From Bacillota bacterium (GTDB lineage: Bacteria; Bacillota; Clostridia; Christensenellales; Borkfalkiaceae), in assembly GCA_003343995.1 (NCBI GenBank), contig QAKE01000024.1, forward strand, positions 22,056 to 38,338: a DNA stretch of 16,283 bases, read 5' to 3'. The notes beneath the pieces are model-generated. The model had not been told where the DNA came from. It searched no databases and saw nothing but the letters and a program-made list of their open reading frames with translations. Shown here piece after piece: positions 1-8,007 of this stretch (the stretch's first letter is position 1; each line of letters starts with the position of its first letter). The position numbers and the translations under genes are program-made.

Positions 1-15
1 TTTCGGAATAACGGC

Positions 16-1476
16 TTAATTTGGTACAGCGTCGATATTCAAATCCGAACTTTCTACTTCTGCAAGGCTGATTGTTTTTGTCCCATCCTTATAGTTGAAG
101 GTCAGCACAAGATGATCGTCATAGAGGAATATCTGGTTGACAAAGCAGTCTATCAAATGCTGCTTCTGGTTTTCGTCGGTGATATCTGTCTTTTGGAACT
201 GAAACAGGAAGAACAGGATCTGTTCCTCTGAAAGAACCGTATGGTGGATTTCTTCCACCGCAATATGTTCCTCCAACCGAGCTTTTTCTTGCTCCAGCTC
301 TTGCAATCGCTCTTTTGTAGTCGGCGTTATGATACCTTGCTCGATTGCGTCCATCAGATTGTGCAGTCTCTTCTCTATCTCCTTAAGCTCTGATTTTAGC
401 AACGCTGCCTCATGGCTTTCCTGCTCCTGCATCAAATACAGCCGATGTGCCAACCGTTCCAGCAGCTTTTCATTCTGTATCAGCTGCATAGTCGCCTTCA
501 GCACGATATCCTCGATCCAGTCCTTTTTAACCGCTTTTTTATCGCACGTTTTGTGCCGTTTCGTATTGACGCAGCGGTAATACCGGTAGATCGTCCCCGT
601 GCTGCTTGTCCCACTCTCACCGACCATAAATGCCCCGCATTTCCCACAACAGAGTTTTGTAGTAAGGAGATAATTCTCCGTCGCCTTTGCTCGCGCCGGC
701 GCGTGTTGATTTTTACCTTTGCGCGCTTGCACCCGGTCAAACAGATCTTTCGGCACAAGTGCAGGGATGCCGTCCGGCACAACTGTATCTCCGAATCGGT
801 ATTCTCCGATATATTTCCGATTGCTTAATATTTGTGCAATCCTCGCTATGTTGAATGAATTTCCTCTCGCCGAGCGCAAACCACAGCGATTCAATTCCTC
901 GGCAACCTCCTTCATGGAAATGCCTTGATCATACTTCTCAAAAATATCCAGTACAATCGGGGCTGTAACGGGATCAGCATGATAATGCAGAGTCTTGTCT
1001 ACTGCAAACCCAAAAGCTGGAACACCGCCGTTATGTCGGCAGGTCAGCGCATTTTCTTTCATACCGCGCGTCACTTTTCTCGACAATTCTTTTGAGAAAT
1101 ATTCCGCATGGCCTTCCAGAAGCGATTCTAACAAAATCCCTTCCGGGCCTTCCGGAATAGGTTCGACTGCTGAGATTACATTGACACCATTTTTACGGAG
1201 CCATCTCTTATAATGAACCGAATCATATCTATCCCGTGCAAACCGGTCGAGTTTCCATACCAATACGCTTTCAAACTGACCTTTCGCGCTGTCCCGAATC
1301 ATGCGCTGAAACTCTGGCCGATCATCGGTCATGCCTGTCTGTGCGCGGTCAATGTAGCACTCGATAATTGTCAACCCCATCCGCGCGGCATACTCCTTAC
1401 ACTCACGGATCTGTCCGTCGATGCTTTCTTCGCGCTGGTTGTCCGAGGAATAGCGGGCGTAGATTACGGCATTCAT
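16..1476 (-). CDS. Large serine recombinase (site-specific integrase/resolvase family)
   Basis: 486 aa. The N-terminal resolvase domain has YARYSSDNQ at residues 6-14, with S10 the expected nucleophile, and the LDRFAR arginine motif at 76-81. A central recombinase domain follows (about 150-250). A zinc beta-ribbon starts at LCCGKCG (275-281) with further cysteines at 302 and 311, and a charged coiled coil spans about 350-405. This order and length fit the large serine recombinases that integrate and excise phages and conjugative elements by cutting both att sites through a 5'-phosphoserine bond. The ATG is preceded by GAAAGGAGGG (1487-1496), which fixes the start. It has its own promoter just downstream of the SLH-DUF2971 gene. 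All expected motifs are present, so it is probably active. Its position at the window edge suggests it marks one end of a mobile element, but no att site can be identified here. Confidence 0.95.
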   Translation of the reverse strand: MNAVIYARYSSDNQREESIDGQIRECKEYAARMGLTIIECYIDRAQTGMTDDRPEFQRMIRDSAKGQFESVLVWKLDRFARDRYDSVHYKRWLRKNGVNVISAVEPIPEGPEGILLESLLEGHAEYFSKELSRKVTRGMKENALTCRHNGGVPAFGFAVDKTLHYHADPVTAPIVLDIFEKYDQGISMKEVAEELNRCGLRSARGNSFNIARIAQILSNRKYIGEYRFGDTVVPDGIPALVPKDLFDRVQARKGKNQHAPARAKATENYLLTTKLCCGKCGAFMVGESGTSSTGTIYRYYRCVNTKRHKTCDKKAVKKDWIEDIVLKATMQLIQNEKLLERLAHRLYLMQEQESHEAALLKSELKEIEKRLHNLMDAIEQGIITPTTKERLQELEQEKARLEEHIAVEEIHHTVLSEEQILFFLFQFQKTDITDENQKQHLIDCFVNQIFLYDDHLVLTFNYKDGTKTISLAEVESSDLNIDAVPN

Positions 1477-1497
1477 ATAGGTTTAGCCCTCCTTTCA

Positions 1498-1521
1498 AAA
1501 ATCGAAAATTTGTTCGATTTT
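1498..1521 (-). promoter_or_regulatory. Operator-like palindrome, resembles a Gram-positive LexA box
   Basis: Two 9-bp arms, AAAATCGAA and TTCGATTTT, are separated by 6 bp. The palindrome starts directly after the -10 box and ends before the ribosome binding site, so it covers the likely transcription start. Its core on the minus strand is CGAAC-AAAT-TTTCG, one base away from the CGAAC-N4-GTTCG form of Bacillus/Clostridium LexA boxes. A repressor bound here would block initiation. It could instead be the site of a dedicated element repressor. Confidence 0.5.
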
Positions 1522-1550
1522 ATTATATCGCATTTTCAGGAAAGTGTCAA
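1522..1550 (-). promoter_or_regulatory. Perfect sigma-A promoter of the serine recombinase
   Basis: On the minus strand there is TTGACA (1545-1550), exactly 17 bp, then TATAAT (1522-1527). This is full consensus at both boxes and spacing. It lies about 50 bp upstream of the recombinase ATG and just beyond the stop of the preceding gene (1598), so the recombinase need not depend on readthrough. A promoter this strong on a recombinase gene suggests tight repression by another factor. Confidence 0.85.
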
Positions 1551-1597
1551 AATATTCGGAAGTTGATTATGACCATTTGAGCGCCCAGTTGCTGTCT

Positions 1598-3058
1598 TCA
1601 TTGAAACGGAAGCTGAGAAACAAATACAAGATCTATATCACGATGGTTGAGCGTTAGTGAATATCGTTCCGGATGCATTATTTTAGGCCCTAAAATCACT
1701 TTTGATATTTCAAGTGGCTCAGGACAAGGCACATAAATTCTCGGAAACGCTTCTCCATCTCGGATAAACGTTTCTTCACATGCATCTTCCGGCTGCTCAA
1801 AAAACAATAAACGTACTTCCTTTTCATCAGAGTAACACAGGGATTTACAAAGCCAACTAAGTTGATCTAATATGACATACGCATATTTATAGATTTGATT
1901 ATAGTTGCTATCTGTTTTTTCGAAGTCCCTATCCACCGGTACTAAGGCATCTTTCAGTTCTTTCCATACTTGACGAATCTCTTTTTCTTGATACATGACC
2001 TTATAAAATGGTAGGTTGCAATCCTGAGTATCGAATTCAATTAAGCAGCCATTTCCTCCGTCACCATAATGTACCCACATTGGTAATTTTTCAACATCTC
2101 CATCTTCTGCTTTAAAAAAACTAAGTATGTATGTATCACTAAAAATAATTTCTGATCCATAACGCACACGATTCTGCTTCTGAAGTGTTTTAAGCGGACT
2201 AAACAGTCGATCGCGTTTTGCCTGCAATTGCCGCATAAGGATTTTACCTTCAAGGGGGTCATTCAGATATACCGAATTACTTGCTTTGAAAATTATATTC
2301 GCACCATCCTTTGTCATATGCTCTAACGCCCTTAACGAAGTATAATGATATAACACATTATTCCGATCCAATCGGCGAAGCAAAATGTTAGCGATTTTCA
2401 GCAGGTATGGGATATTTTCCTTTGTTGTGTGCCTTACATGATACCGAATCAAAGATAAATCTCTATTCAATGTAAGCCGATCTACAAAAGTTTTGGGCAA
2501 CTGGATAATAAAATTGGCTGCTTCATCGAATTTTTCGTTTATCCGCAAGTCATATAACTTATTATCCAAGAAACGCGCTATGTCTGAAATCCTAGTGTAA
2601 AGAAAGTATGCAACTTCACCTCTCGAGAGTTTATGAGATCTGATAATTTTTTCATAAGAATGCCGGATATACCCCTTAAACTCAAATAAATTGACCCAAT
2701 ATTCTTCAAGTTTAAAAAGTATGGATTCTCCTGTTTCCCTATCCAAAACTTCATCTGACGAGATAGAGTCTGGCAGGAACTGTTTTTTATAACAAATTGT
2801 TAAATATTTATTTGCCCAATGATTTCCAAACTTTTCTTTTAGGTTTTCATCAGTCGACCTATACTCTTCCTCTAAGTCATCATATTTATCGAAGATACAA
2901 TTGCAGATTATTTGGCATAATTCAGCTAGTGTCACTGTCTCGTCCGGCTGAAACGATCCATCTGCGTATCCGTCCATTATTCCATTTCTTGCAACAAAGC
3001 GTATTGCTGTATTATCGAGAGTATCGTCTACGTCCTTGAATATATAATTTTTCCTCAT
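1598..3058 (-). CDS. SLH-like segment fused to a DUF2971 domain protein
   Basis: 486 aa from the ATG at 3058. That start has GGGGGAG 10 nt upstream and is preferred over a TTG 33 nt earlier that has no ribosome binding site. Residues about 7-50 match an S-layer-homology repeat (FKDV, then AIRFVARNGIMDGYADGSF, then LAE). A second weaker copy may lie around 80-118 (HWANKY, then DRETGE). The C-terminal half is DUF2971-like: LYHYTS (237-242), YLNDPLEG (264-271), FSDTYILSFF (306-315), PMWVHYGDG (326-334), CLIEFD (338-343), EVRLLFF (414-420) and VILGPKI (454-460). There is no signal peptide or membrane segment, so it is probably cytoplasmic, and the SLH-like part is unlikely to bind the cell wall. 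It lies 74 bp downstream of another DUF2971 gene with no terminator between them. The biochemical role is unknown. Confidence 0.85.
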   Translation of the reverse strand: MRKNYIFKDVDDTLDNTAIRFVARNGIMDGYADGSFQPDETVTLAELCQIICNCIFDKYDDLEEEYRSTDENLKEKFGNHWANKYLTICYKKQFLPDSISSDEVLDRETGESILFKLEEYWVNLFEFKGYIRHSYEKIIRSHKLSRGEVAYFLYTRISDIARFLDNKLYDLRINEKFDEAANFIIQLPKTFVDRLTLNRDLSLIRYHVRHTTKENIPYLLKIANILLRRLDRNNVLYHYTSLRALEHMTKDGANIIFKASNSVYLNDPLEGKILMRQLQAKRDRLFSPLKTLQKQNRVRYGSEIIFSDTYILSFFKAEDGDVEKLPMWVHYGDGGNGCLIEFDTQDCNLPFYKVMYQEKEIRQVWKELKDALVPVDRDFEKTDSNYNQIYKYAYVILDQLSWLCKSLCYSDEKEVRLLFFEQPEDACEETFIRDGEAFPRIYVPCPEPLEISKVILGPKIMHPERYSLTLNHRDIDLVFVSQLPFQ

Positions 3059-3132
3059 ACCTGCGTCACTCCCCCGAACGATGCTAAGCAATGCCGATAA
3101 GTAATTTGCTACATTTTCGTAGTATTAAACTG

Positions 3133-4056
3133 TTAGGTGCTAATGTTAAACTGTAACACCGGTACTTTATTCAAATGATATAACATTGGGTCTTTTTCCA
3201 TCTTATAGAGATTGATGCTGTTGGCAGAGCAATAATCTGTTACTGCTTGCTCAAATGCCGGTTGTGCCGCACACCCGAGAATAATGGAACTCGGTTGGAT
3301 CATATCAATCAATGCGCCTTTTTTATCTGCATCCCAAGAATCGCCGCAAGCGCCGTTGTCTCGAATGATCCGCCATTCCTTTTCGTAGCTCCATTCAGGA
3401 GATTTTGAAGTAAGGCTCTGAACCAAAAGTTTCGAAGCATCATTTTTAATATGTTGATTTTGCAGATCAAGTGAGTTAAAGCAAGCCCTCTGTTCAGAGT
3501 ATACCACAGGAACGGCCGTGAAATTTAGCTTCTGATTAATTTCAAACAAATCGTATTCTACGCAAATTCCACGATGATGGTTAGCATAATGCGCCCACAT
3601 CAGCAACGAATCGTCCGATTCACTGAGGCAGGAAACGCCAGTCGTTCTTCTCAATTCATCAAATGTAGCTCGCAGTGTCCGAAGTTGCTGATTTATTGTT
3701 GACTGAAGATCTCTCCACATTTTACTCCCAGGACGTATGCCACGCTTGTCTGGAAATAGTTTCAATGTCTTGTTAAAGATCTTTTGGTTATCAATGGAAA
3801 CATCACAATCGAACACATCATTAAAATTACATGGTGCAGAATACCACATTTGATCATTTTTGACGCTATTCCAGCACAATTCGGAATCGGGATAATATTT
3901 GTATAATGCGGCTGGCGCACAGCATTGATAATAATACCCGACTTCTGCATAGGCGTGTTCTTTTTCGGCTGGAGTCCCTGTCATTGCGGCAAGGATTTCT
4001 GACCGCAATGCAATCTTCCACTCATCTTGTTCGTATTCTTTTTCTTGATCTTCCAT
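3133..4056 (-). CDS. DUF2971 family protein
   Basis: 307 aa. DUF2971 signatures run in order: LYKYYPD (51-57), MWYSAPCNFNDVFDC (70-84), SCLSESDDSLLMWAHYA (142-158), GICVEYD (163-169), WSYEKEWRI (222-230) and SIILGC (257-262). The FND, MWxHY and EKEWR blocks are the hallmarks of the family, which has no settled activity. No signal peptide or membrane segment is visible. The ATG is preceded by GTGAGG with 7-nt spacing. The gene lies between the hsdS-linked membrane protein and a second, larger DUF2971 gene, all on the same strand. This context suggests an accessory or effector role in the Type I restriction locus, which is inference. Base composition is AT-rich compared with the hsd genes. Confidence 0.9.
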   Translation of the reverse strand: MEDQEKEYEQDEWKIALRSEILAAMTGTPAEKEHAYAEVGYYYQCCAPAALYKYYPDSELCWNSVKNDQMWYSAPCNFNDVFDCDVSIDNQKIFNKTLKLFPDKRGIRPGSKMWRDLQSTINQQLRTLRATFDELRRTTGVSCLSESDDSLLMWAHYANHHRGICVEYDLFEINQKLNFTAVPVVYSEQRACFNSLDLQNQHIKNDASKLLVQSLTSKSPEWSYEKEWRIIRDNGACGDSWDADKKGALIDMIQPSSIILGCAAQPAFEQAVTDYCSANSINLYKMEKDPMLYHLNKVPVLQFNIST

Positions 4057-4087
4057 TAGAACGCCTCACTTTAGCTACTCGCACAGA

Positions 4088-4116
4088 GAAATAGAAACGG
4101 CTTAATTATTTGACAA
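4088..4116 (-). promoter_or_regulatory. Possible weak promoter for the DUF2971 pair
   Basis: The 144-bp gap 4057-4200 holds TTGTCA (4111-4116), 17 bp, then TATTTC (4088-4093) on the minus strand. The -35 box is good and the -10 box poor. No U-tailed hairpin is visible in the gap, so readthrough from the hsd operon is equally likely. Confidence 0.28.
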
Positions 4117-4200
4117 TACGTTTTTATTCGTGGAAAGAGTAGGAAAAATGTAGTCAAAGAATAATTACTACCGCACCTGTCTCGATTATCGTATGTCTTC

Positions 4201-4983
4201 TTAAAACCTCCGCGATGCCAACTTTTTTATTTTTTGATACCCCTCGCAACCGACGATTTGAATAGAGTTATATCTTTTTAATGCGTTTTCAAGCGTGATC
4301 CTGATTTGCACAGGTATATACTGCGTCAATGCCCCCTGATTCACGATTTTGTGGATGTTGTCTCTACGTTTTCCATAGATAGTCCAGAAAGTATTTAAAT
4401 CGGGATTTTGATTGCTAGTAGCAGCTTGCTTTAACATATTTTCTAGGGCGCTCTTTTGCTCTGGGGAGAGCTTGTCCGAGATTGTGCTTGCCAAAGCGGC
4501 GGAAAGCTGGTCTATATTGACAGAGTTTTGCTTGCACCACGATAAACATTGTAAAATGGAAGTCGACTCCATCCGCATAATTATTTGCTGTGTCAAGAAC
4601 ATGGAATTCTTTTGTAGGTTCTTCATGAATTGCTGCTGTTCTAAGATCTCTGATGCACAGTCATAGAACGAATCGAAAAGCGAGAAACTAAAGAAGTCGA
4701 TTTTCCGAACAAAATAGTGCTTATATTCATTCCAATAATCTGTTTTCAACAACAGCTGTGATTCATAAAAGGCACCATCATTCAACTTTCCATCGACAAT
4801 AAATGAGTTGATTTCTGAAATTCGTTTTTGCAAATCCTCAACTTGCATAATAATCAGAGACGCGGCTTCTGAGATTTTTCGGCGCTCTTGTAACCAGTAA
4901 ATAAAAAATGCAGAAGCACTTACAATAACAAGCAAAATATCAAGTAAATTTTCAGATATAAACGTAGCGATGCTTTCAAACAT
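4201..4983 (-). CDS. Membrane-anchored protein of unknown function, coupled to hsdS
   Basis: 260 aa from the ATG at 4983. A GTG three codons earlier is possible, but GTGAGG, which overlaps the hsdS stop, sits 8 nt before this ATG and fits better. One hydrophobic segment (about residues 12-31, LLDILLVIVSASAFFIYWLQ) is followed by a basic ERRK, which predicts a single N-terminal anchor with the bulk of the protein in the cytoplasm. The rest is largely helical and charged, with possible coiled coil at about 40-60 and 110-130. I recognise no family. The start signal overlaps the end of hsdS, so the two are probably translated together, which ties the protein to the restriction system. The 144-bp gap after it separates it from the DUF2971 genes. 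It could be a membrane tether, sensor or effector, but the sequence does not decide this. Confidence 0.78.
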   Translation of the reverse strand: MFESIATFISENLLDILLVIVSASAFFIYWLQERRKISEAASLIIMQVEDLQKRISEINSFIVDGKLNDGAFYESQLLLKTDYWNEYKHYFVRKIDFFSFSLFDSFYDCASEILEQQQFMKNLQKNSMFLTQQIIMRMESTSILQCLSWCKQNSVNIDQLSAALASTISDKLSPEQKSALENMLKQAATSNQNPDLNTFWTIYGKRRDNIHKIVNQGALTQYIPVQIRITLENALKRYNSIQIVGCEGYQKIKKLASRRF

Positions 4984-4993
4984 ATCAGTCACC

Positions 4994-6487
4994 TCACTTC
5001 AACCGCTCGCATAGCGGCAGCAGCTGTTCCAGTTGTTCTACGATGCGTTTTTGTTCGGCAAGGGGTGGCAAAGGTATAATTATGTTTTTGAGGATCTCTT
5101 GTGAAATGTTTTTCATCGATTCAGAAGTTCCGGTAGCCACTGAACTAAATTGATTCCTAACCAACGGTGTTCGCAACGCCCATAAAACATAAAACGGATA
5201 TATCATTTTAGAAAAATGAAGTCGCAATACCTTATCAGAGAGCATCAATCGTTTGCTTATTTTATCTACGATCACACAACCACCTACTAAGGCTGCCGTA
5301 TTGGCACGGCAAATTAAGAAGTCATTCTCGTGGATTGCATACTCATCTACCCATGAGTCGCTAGAATAGCAGGTCTTGCTTTCGTTTTCGTTAAATTTGC
5401 CCCATGTAACAGCACTAACTTTGATGATTCCGCATTTATTACCTGTCGGTTGCACTTCATCACATTTAAAACTTTTACCTGTATCGATGTAGTGAAGTAT
5501 CGAACCAAGTTTCACCCACATCCAACTCTCCGGAATCTCAAACGGCTTCTCGTCCTCTGTGATCTCCGGCAAGGGTTTCTCCTTCTTGATTTTCCCTGTT
5601 TTGATAAGCCGATGTTTTTCCTCTTGAATTTTTGCAAAAAGTTCCTCGGCTGTGCCGTCTTCGGGGCGCTGTTCCACCAACTTGCCCTGAATGGCGTACT
5701 GCAGGAGGGATTTTTTCATATCCTCCGGGAATCGGCTGTTAAACTGCTCCAGCTTGCTCCACGCTTGCTCATAGCGGTCAATATAGGGCAGCAGTTCCTC
5801 GATTTTGGCCACAATGCGTTTTTGCTCGGCAAAAGGGGGGAGGGGGAGAACACACATTGCAAGATAATCTTTATGTATTCTCTGTTGCCCCGCTGTTCCG
5901 GTAAAGGATTTAACCCCATTTTCAATAAAATATGCTGATTTGAAAAACCACAGCAAAAAGTCGCGTGACAGCAAATCATTTACGACCCGAACGATAGAGA
6001 GTTCTGTCGTTCCTGCTCCATATCCGTTCTTCAGGTCACGGAAAATAACCGACTTCCTATTTTGAAAACATGGTGTGATTTTCGCAATACCAATATCTCC
6101 ATCTGCAAAATGAGTGAAGCCTTTCTTGATACCTCCCCATGATTTTATCGCAAAGGAATGACTGCTACGATATCCATCATCTATCAGCGCCATAGGGATA
6201 AAAGAAACTTCAAGTTCATCCGGCAAATCATTTTTCGGATTCAAGCAAGTAATCTCTTGTACTCTTACCCACATCCAGCTCTCCGGAATATCAAACGGCT
6301 TCTCATCCTCGGTGATCTCCGGCAGGGGCTTCTCCTTCTTGATTTTTCCCTCTTTGATGAGCTGCTGCTTTTCCTCCCGAATCTGGGCAAAGAGCTTCTC
6401 AGCCGTATCCTCCTCGGGGCGCTGCTCCACCAGCTTGCCCTGGATGGCAAGCTGCAAAATGCTGTTTTTCAGTTCCTGCGGGGTCAT
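4994..6487 (-). CDS. hsdS: Type I restriction-modification specificity subunit HsdS
   Basis: 497 aa. It recognises the bipartite DNA target and holds HsdM and HsdR in the complex. It has two half-subunits. Conserved region 1 (about 1-75: LAIQGKLVEQRP, KIKKEKPLPEITEDEKPF, PESWMWV) is repeated at about 252-326. Target recognition domain 1 spans about 76-212 and domain 2 about 327-470. Each is followed by a PLPPxAEQKRIV spacer helix (about 215-226 and 472-483). The two recognition domains differ completely, so the enzyme should read two different half-sites. The ATG overlaps the hsdM stop by 4 bp (ATGA), and GGAGGAG lies upstream. The target sequence cannot be predicted by eye. The C-terminal helical region ends normally, and the gene looks intact. 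Confidence 0.95.
   Translation of the reverse strand: MTPQELKNSILQLAIQGKLVEQRPEEDTAEKLFAQIREEKQQLIKEGKIKKEKPLPEITEDEKPFDIPESWMWVRVQEITCLNPKNDLPDELEVSFIPMALIDDGYRSSHSFAIKSWGGIKKGFTHFADGDIGIAKITPCFQNRKSVIFRDLKNGYGAGTTELSIVRVVNDLLSRDFLLWFFKSAYFIENGVKSFTGTAGQQRIHKDYLAMCVLPLPPFAEQKRIVAKIEELLPYIDRYEQAWSKLEQFNSRFPEDMKKSLLQYAIQGKLVEQRPEDGTAEELFAKIQEEKHRLIKTGKIKKEKPLPEITEDEKPFEIPESWMWVKLGSILHYIDTGKSFKCDEVQPTGNKCGIIKVSAVTWGKFNENESKTCYSSDSWVDEYAIHENDFLICRANTAALVGGCVIVDKISKRLMLSDKVLRLHFSKMIYPFYVLWALRTPLVRNQFSSVATGTSESMKNISQEILKNIIIPLPPLAEQKRIVEQLEQLLPLCERLK
5510..5716 (-). repeat. HsdS internal direct repeat, copy 2
   Basis: Encodes residues about 258-326 of HsdS, homologous to residues 7-75 (offset 251 aa, in frame). 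In one 60-bp comparison (from 5521 against from about 6274) 54 positions agree. Confidence 0.85.
6263..6469 (-). repeat. HsdS internal direct repeat, copy 1
   Basis: Encodes residues about 7-75 of HsdS. It is the partner of the copy at 5510-5716, in the same orientation and 753 bp away. Confidence 0.85.
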
Positions 6488-8004
6488 TGGGCAGCTCCTC
6501 CCAGAATCGTGGTGATCTCAGCCAGCACACGGTCAATCTCGGCGTTGAGGGAAGCGCATTCCTCTTCATAACGGTGGATGAGATCGAGCGGAGCAAGGAT
6601 TTCCTCTTCCTCATGCGGATAACCGCACTGGTCGAGATTGTAGCCCAATTCATCGGCCAGCTCCTGGACGGTGAACTTTTTCGCCTTTGGGAAACCGTCC
6701 TCTTCCAGCTCCTTACGGTCGTTCCACCACTCAACCACCGGCTCAAAGTGCTCCAGCTTCATGGGCTTGGTTTTAGAGAAATGCTTGTACCCCTCCGGCA
6801 TATCCAACCGATAATACCATGTTTCTTTCGTAGGGCCGGTGCGGTCAAAAAACAGAATGTTGGTCGTAATTGAGGTATACGGCGAAAAGACGCTGCCCGG
6901 CATACGAATGATTGTATGCAAGTTAAACTCGGAAAGCAACTTCTTTTTAATGTTCACCTTGGCGTTGTCGGTGCCGAATAGGAACCCATCTGGCAGAATC
7001 ACTGCAGCTCTACCGCCCCGTTTCAGCCGGTACATGATGACCGACATAAACAGATCGGCCGTTTCGGAGCTTGCCAAATCGTCCGGGAAGTGATTTTTAA
7101 CGTCGGTTTTTTCACTGCCGCCGTAGGGCGGATTCATCAGCACGACATCAAACTGGTCTTCCTCTGTGTAATCCAACACGTCCCGCAGCAGGGAGTTGTC
7201 GTGGTATACGCGGGGGATATCCAGTCCGTGAAGTAGCAGATTCGTAATGCACAGCATATAGGGAAACTGCTTTTTCTCAATTCCATAAACGGAGCTACCA
7301 TATTGCAACGCATCCGCCGTGCTTTTCATCTGTTTTTGCAGTTCTTTTAACCAACTAACAAGAAAGCCGCCTGTGCCGCAAGCGAAATCGGCCATTTGCT
7401 CCCCGATTTTAGGACGGATCATTCGTGCCATAAAGTCTGTAACCGCACGAGGTGTATAAAATTCGCCGGCAGAACCAGCGCTTTGCAGCTCCTTCAAAAT
7501 AGTTTCATAGATTTCTCCAAACGCATGGCTCTCCTCATAGTCAGAAAGATCCAGTTCATCAATGACATTGAGGACCTGCCGCAGAAGCACACCGTCTTTC
7601 ATGTATTGGTTCGCATCGGCAAAGGTCGTCTGGACGATTGCTTTTTTGATAGGGGTATTGGCATCTACCTTAACCCCCTCTAAGATAACTTTGCCATCAC
7701 TGTCCCGAATATCTCGTCCCTTGAGCACGGGAAAAAGCCTGTTGTTTACAAAATCCAACAGCTTATCACCAGTCATAGCGCTACCGGACTTGTCATCTGC
7801 TGCCCACTTTTGCCAGCGGCAAGGTTCTGGAATGATAGACTGGTAATTATCTTCTTCCATATACCAATCCTGTTCCTTGGCATCATAGACCTTCAAAAAC
7901 AACATCCATGCGATCTGCTCAATGCGCTGTGCATCACCGTTGATACCCGCATCGTTTCGCATAATATCCCGCAAACGTTTGACAAATCCAGTTAAATTGC
8001 TCAT
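6484..8004 (-). CDS. hsdM: Type I restriction-modification DNA methyltransferase subunit HsdM
   Basis: 506 aa, normal length. It transfers methyl from S-adenosylmethionine to N6 of adenine in the target set by HsdS. The N-terminal helical HsdM_N domain (about 5-140) precedes GEFYTP (180-185), the SAM-binding motif DFACGTGGF (206-214) and the catalytic NPPYGG (291-296), so all core residues are present. The ATG is 3 nt after the hsdR stop, with GAGG at about 11 nt, and its stop overlaps the hsdS start, so R, M and S are translationally linked. The order R-M-S from a promoter before hsdR means modification and restriction are co-expressed. It is probably active. Confidence 0.97.
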   Translation of the reverse strand: MSNLTGFVKRLRDIMRNDAGINGDAQRIEQIAWMLFLKVYDAKEQDWYMEEDNYQSIIPEPCRWQKWAADDKSGSAMTGDKLLDFVNNRLFPVLKGRDIRDSDGKVILEGVKVDANTPIKKAIVQTTFADANQYMKDGVLLRQVLNVIDELDLSDYEESHAFGEIYETILKELQSAGSAGEFYTPRAVTDFMARMIRPKIGEQMADFACGTGGFLVSWLKELQKQMKSTADALQYGSSVYGIEKKQFPYMLCITNLLLHGLDIPRVYHDNSLLRDVLDYTEEDQFDVVLMNPPYGGSEKTDVKNHFPDDLASSETADLFMSVIMYRLKRGGRAAVILPDGFLFGTDNAKVNIKKKLLSEFNLHTIIRMPGSVFSPYTSITTNILFFDRTGPTKETWYYRLDMPEGYKHFSKTKPMKLEHFEPVVEWWNDRKELEEDGFPKAKKFTVQELADELGYNLDQCGYPHEEEEILAPLDLIHRYEEECASLNAEIDRVLAEITTILGGAAQ

Positions 8005-8007
8005 GTG

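Noticed and set aside
3059..3091. An upstream TTG start for the SLH-DUF2971 protein
   Set aside because: The GGGGGAG site is inside that extension and well placed for the ATG at 3058.
10..4107. A 12-bp direct repeat AACGGCTTAATT at 10-21 and 4096-4107 as a possible att pair
   Set aside because: Several 12-bp matches are expected by chance in 16 kb, and neither copy borders a visible element end.
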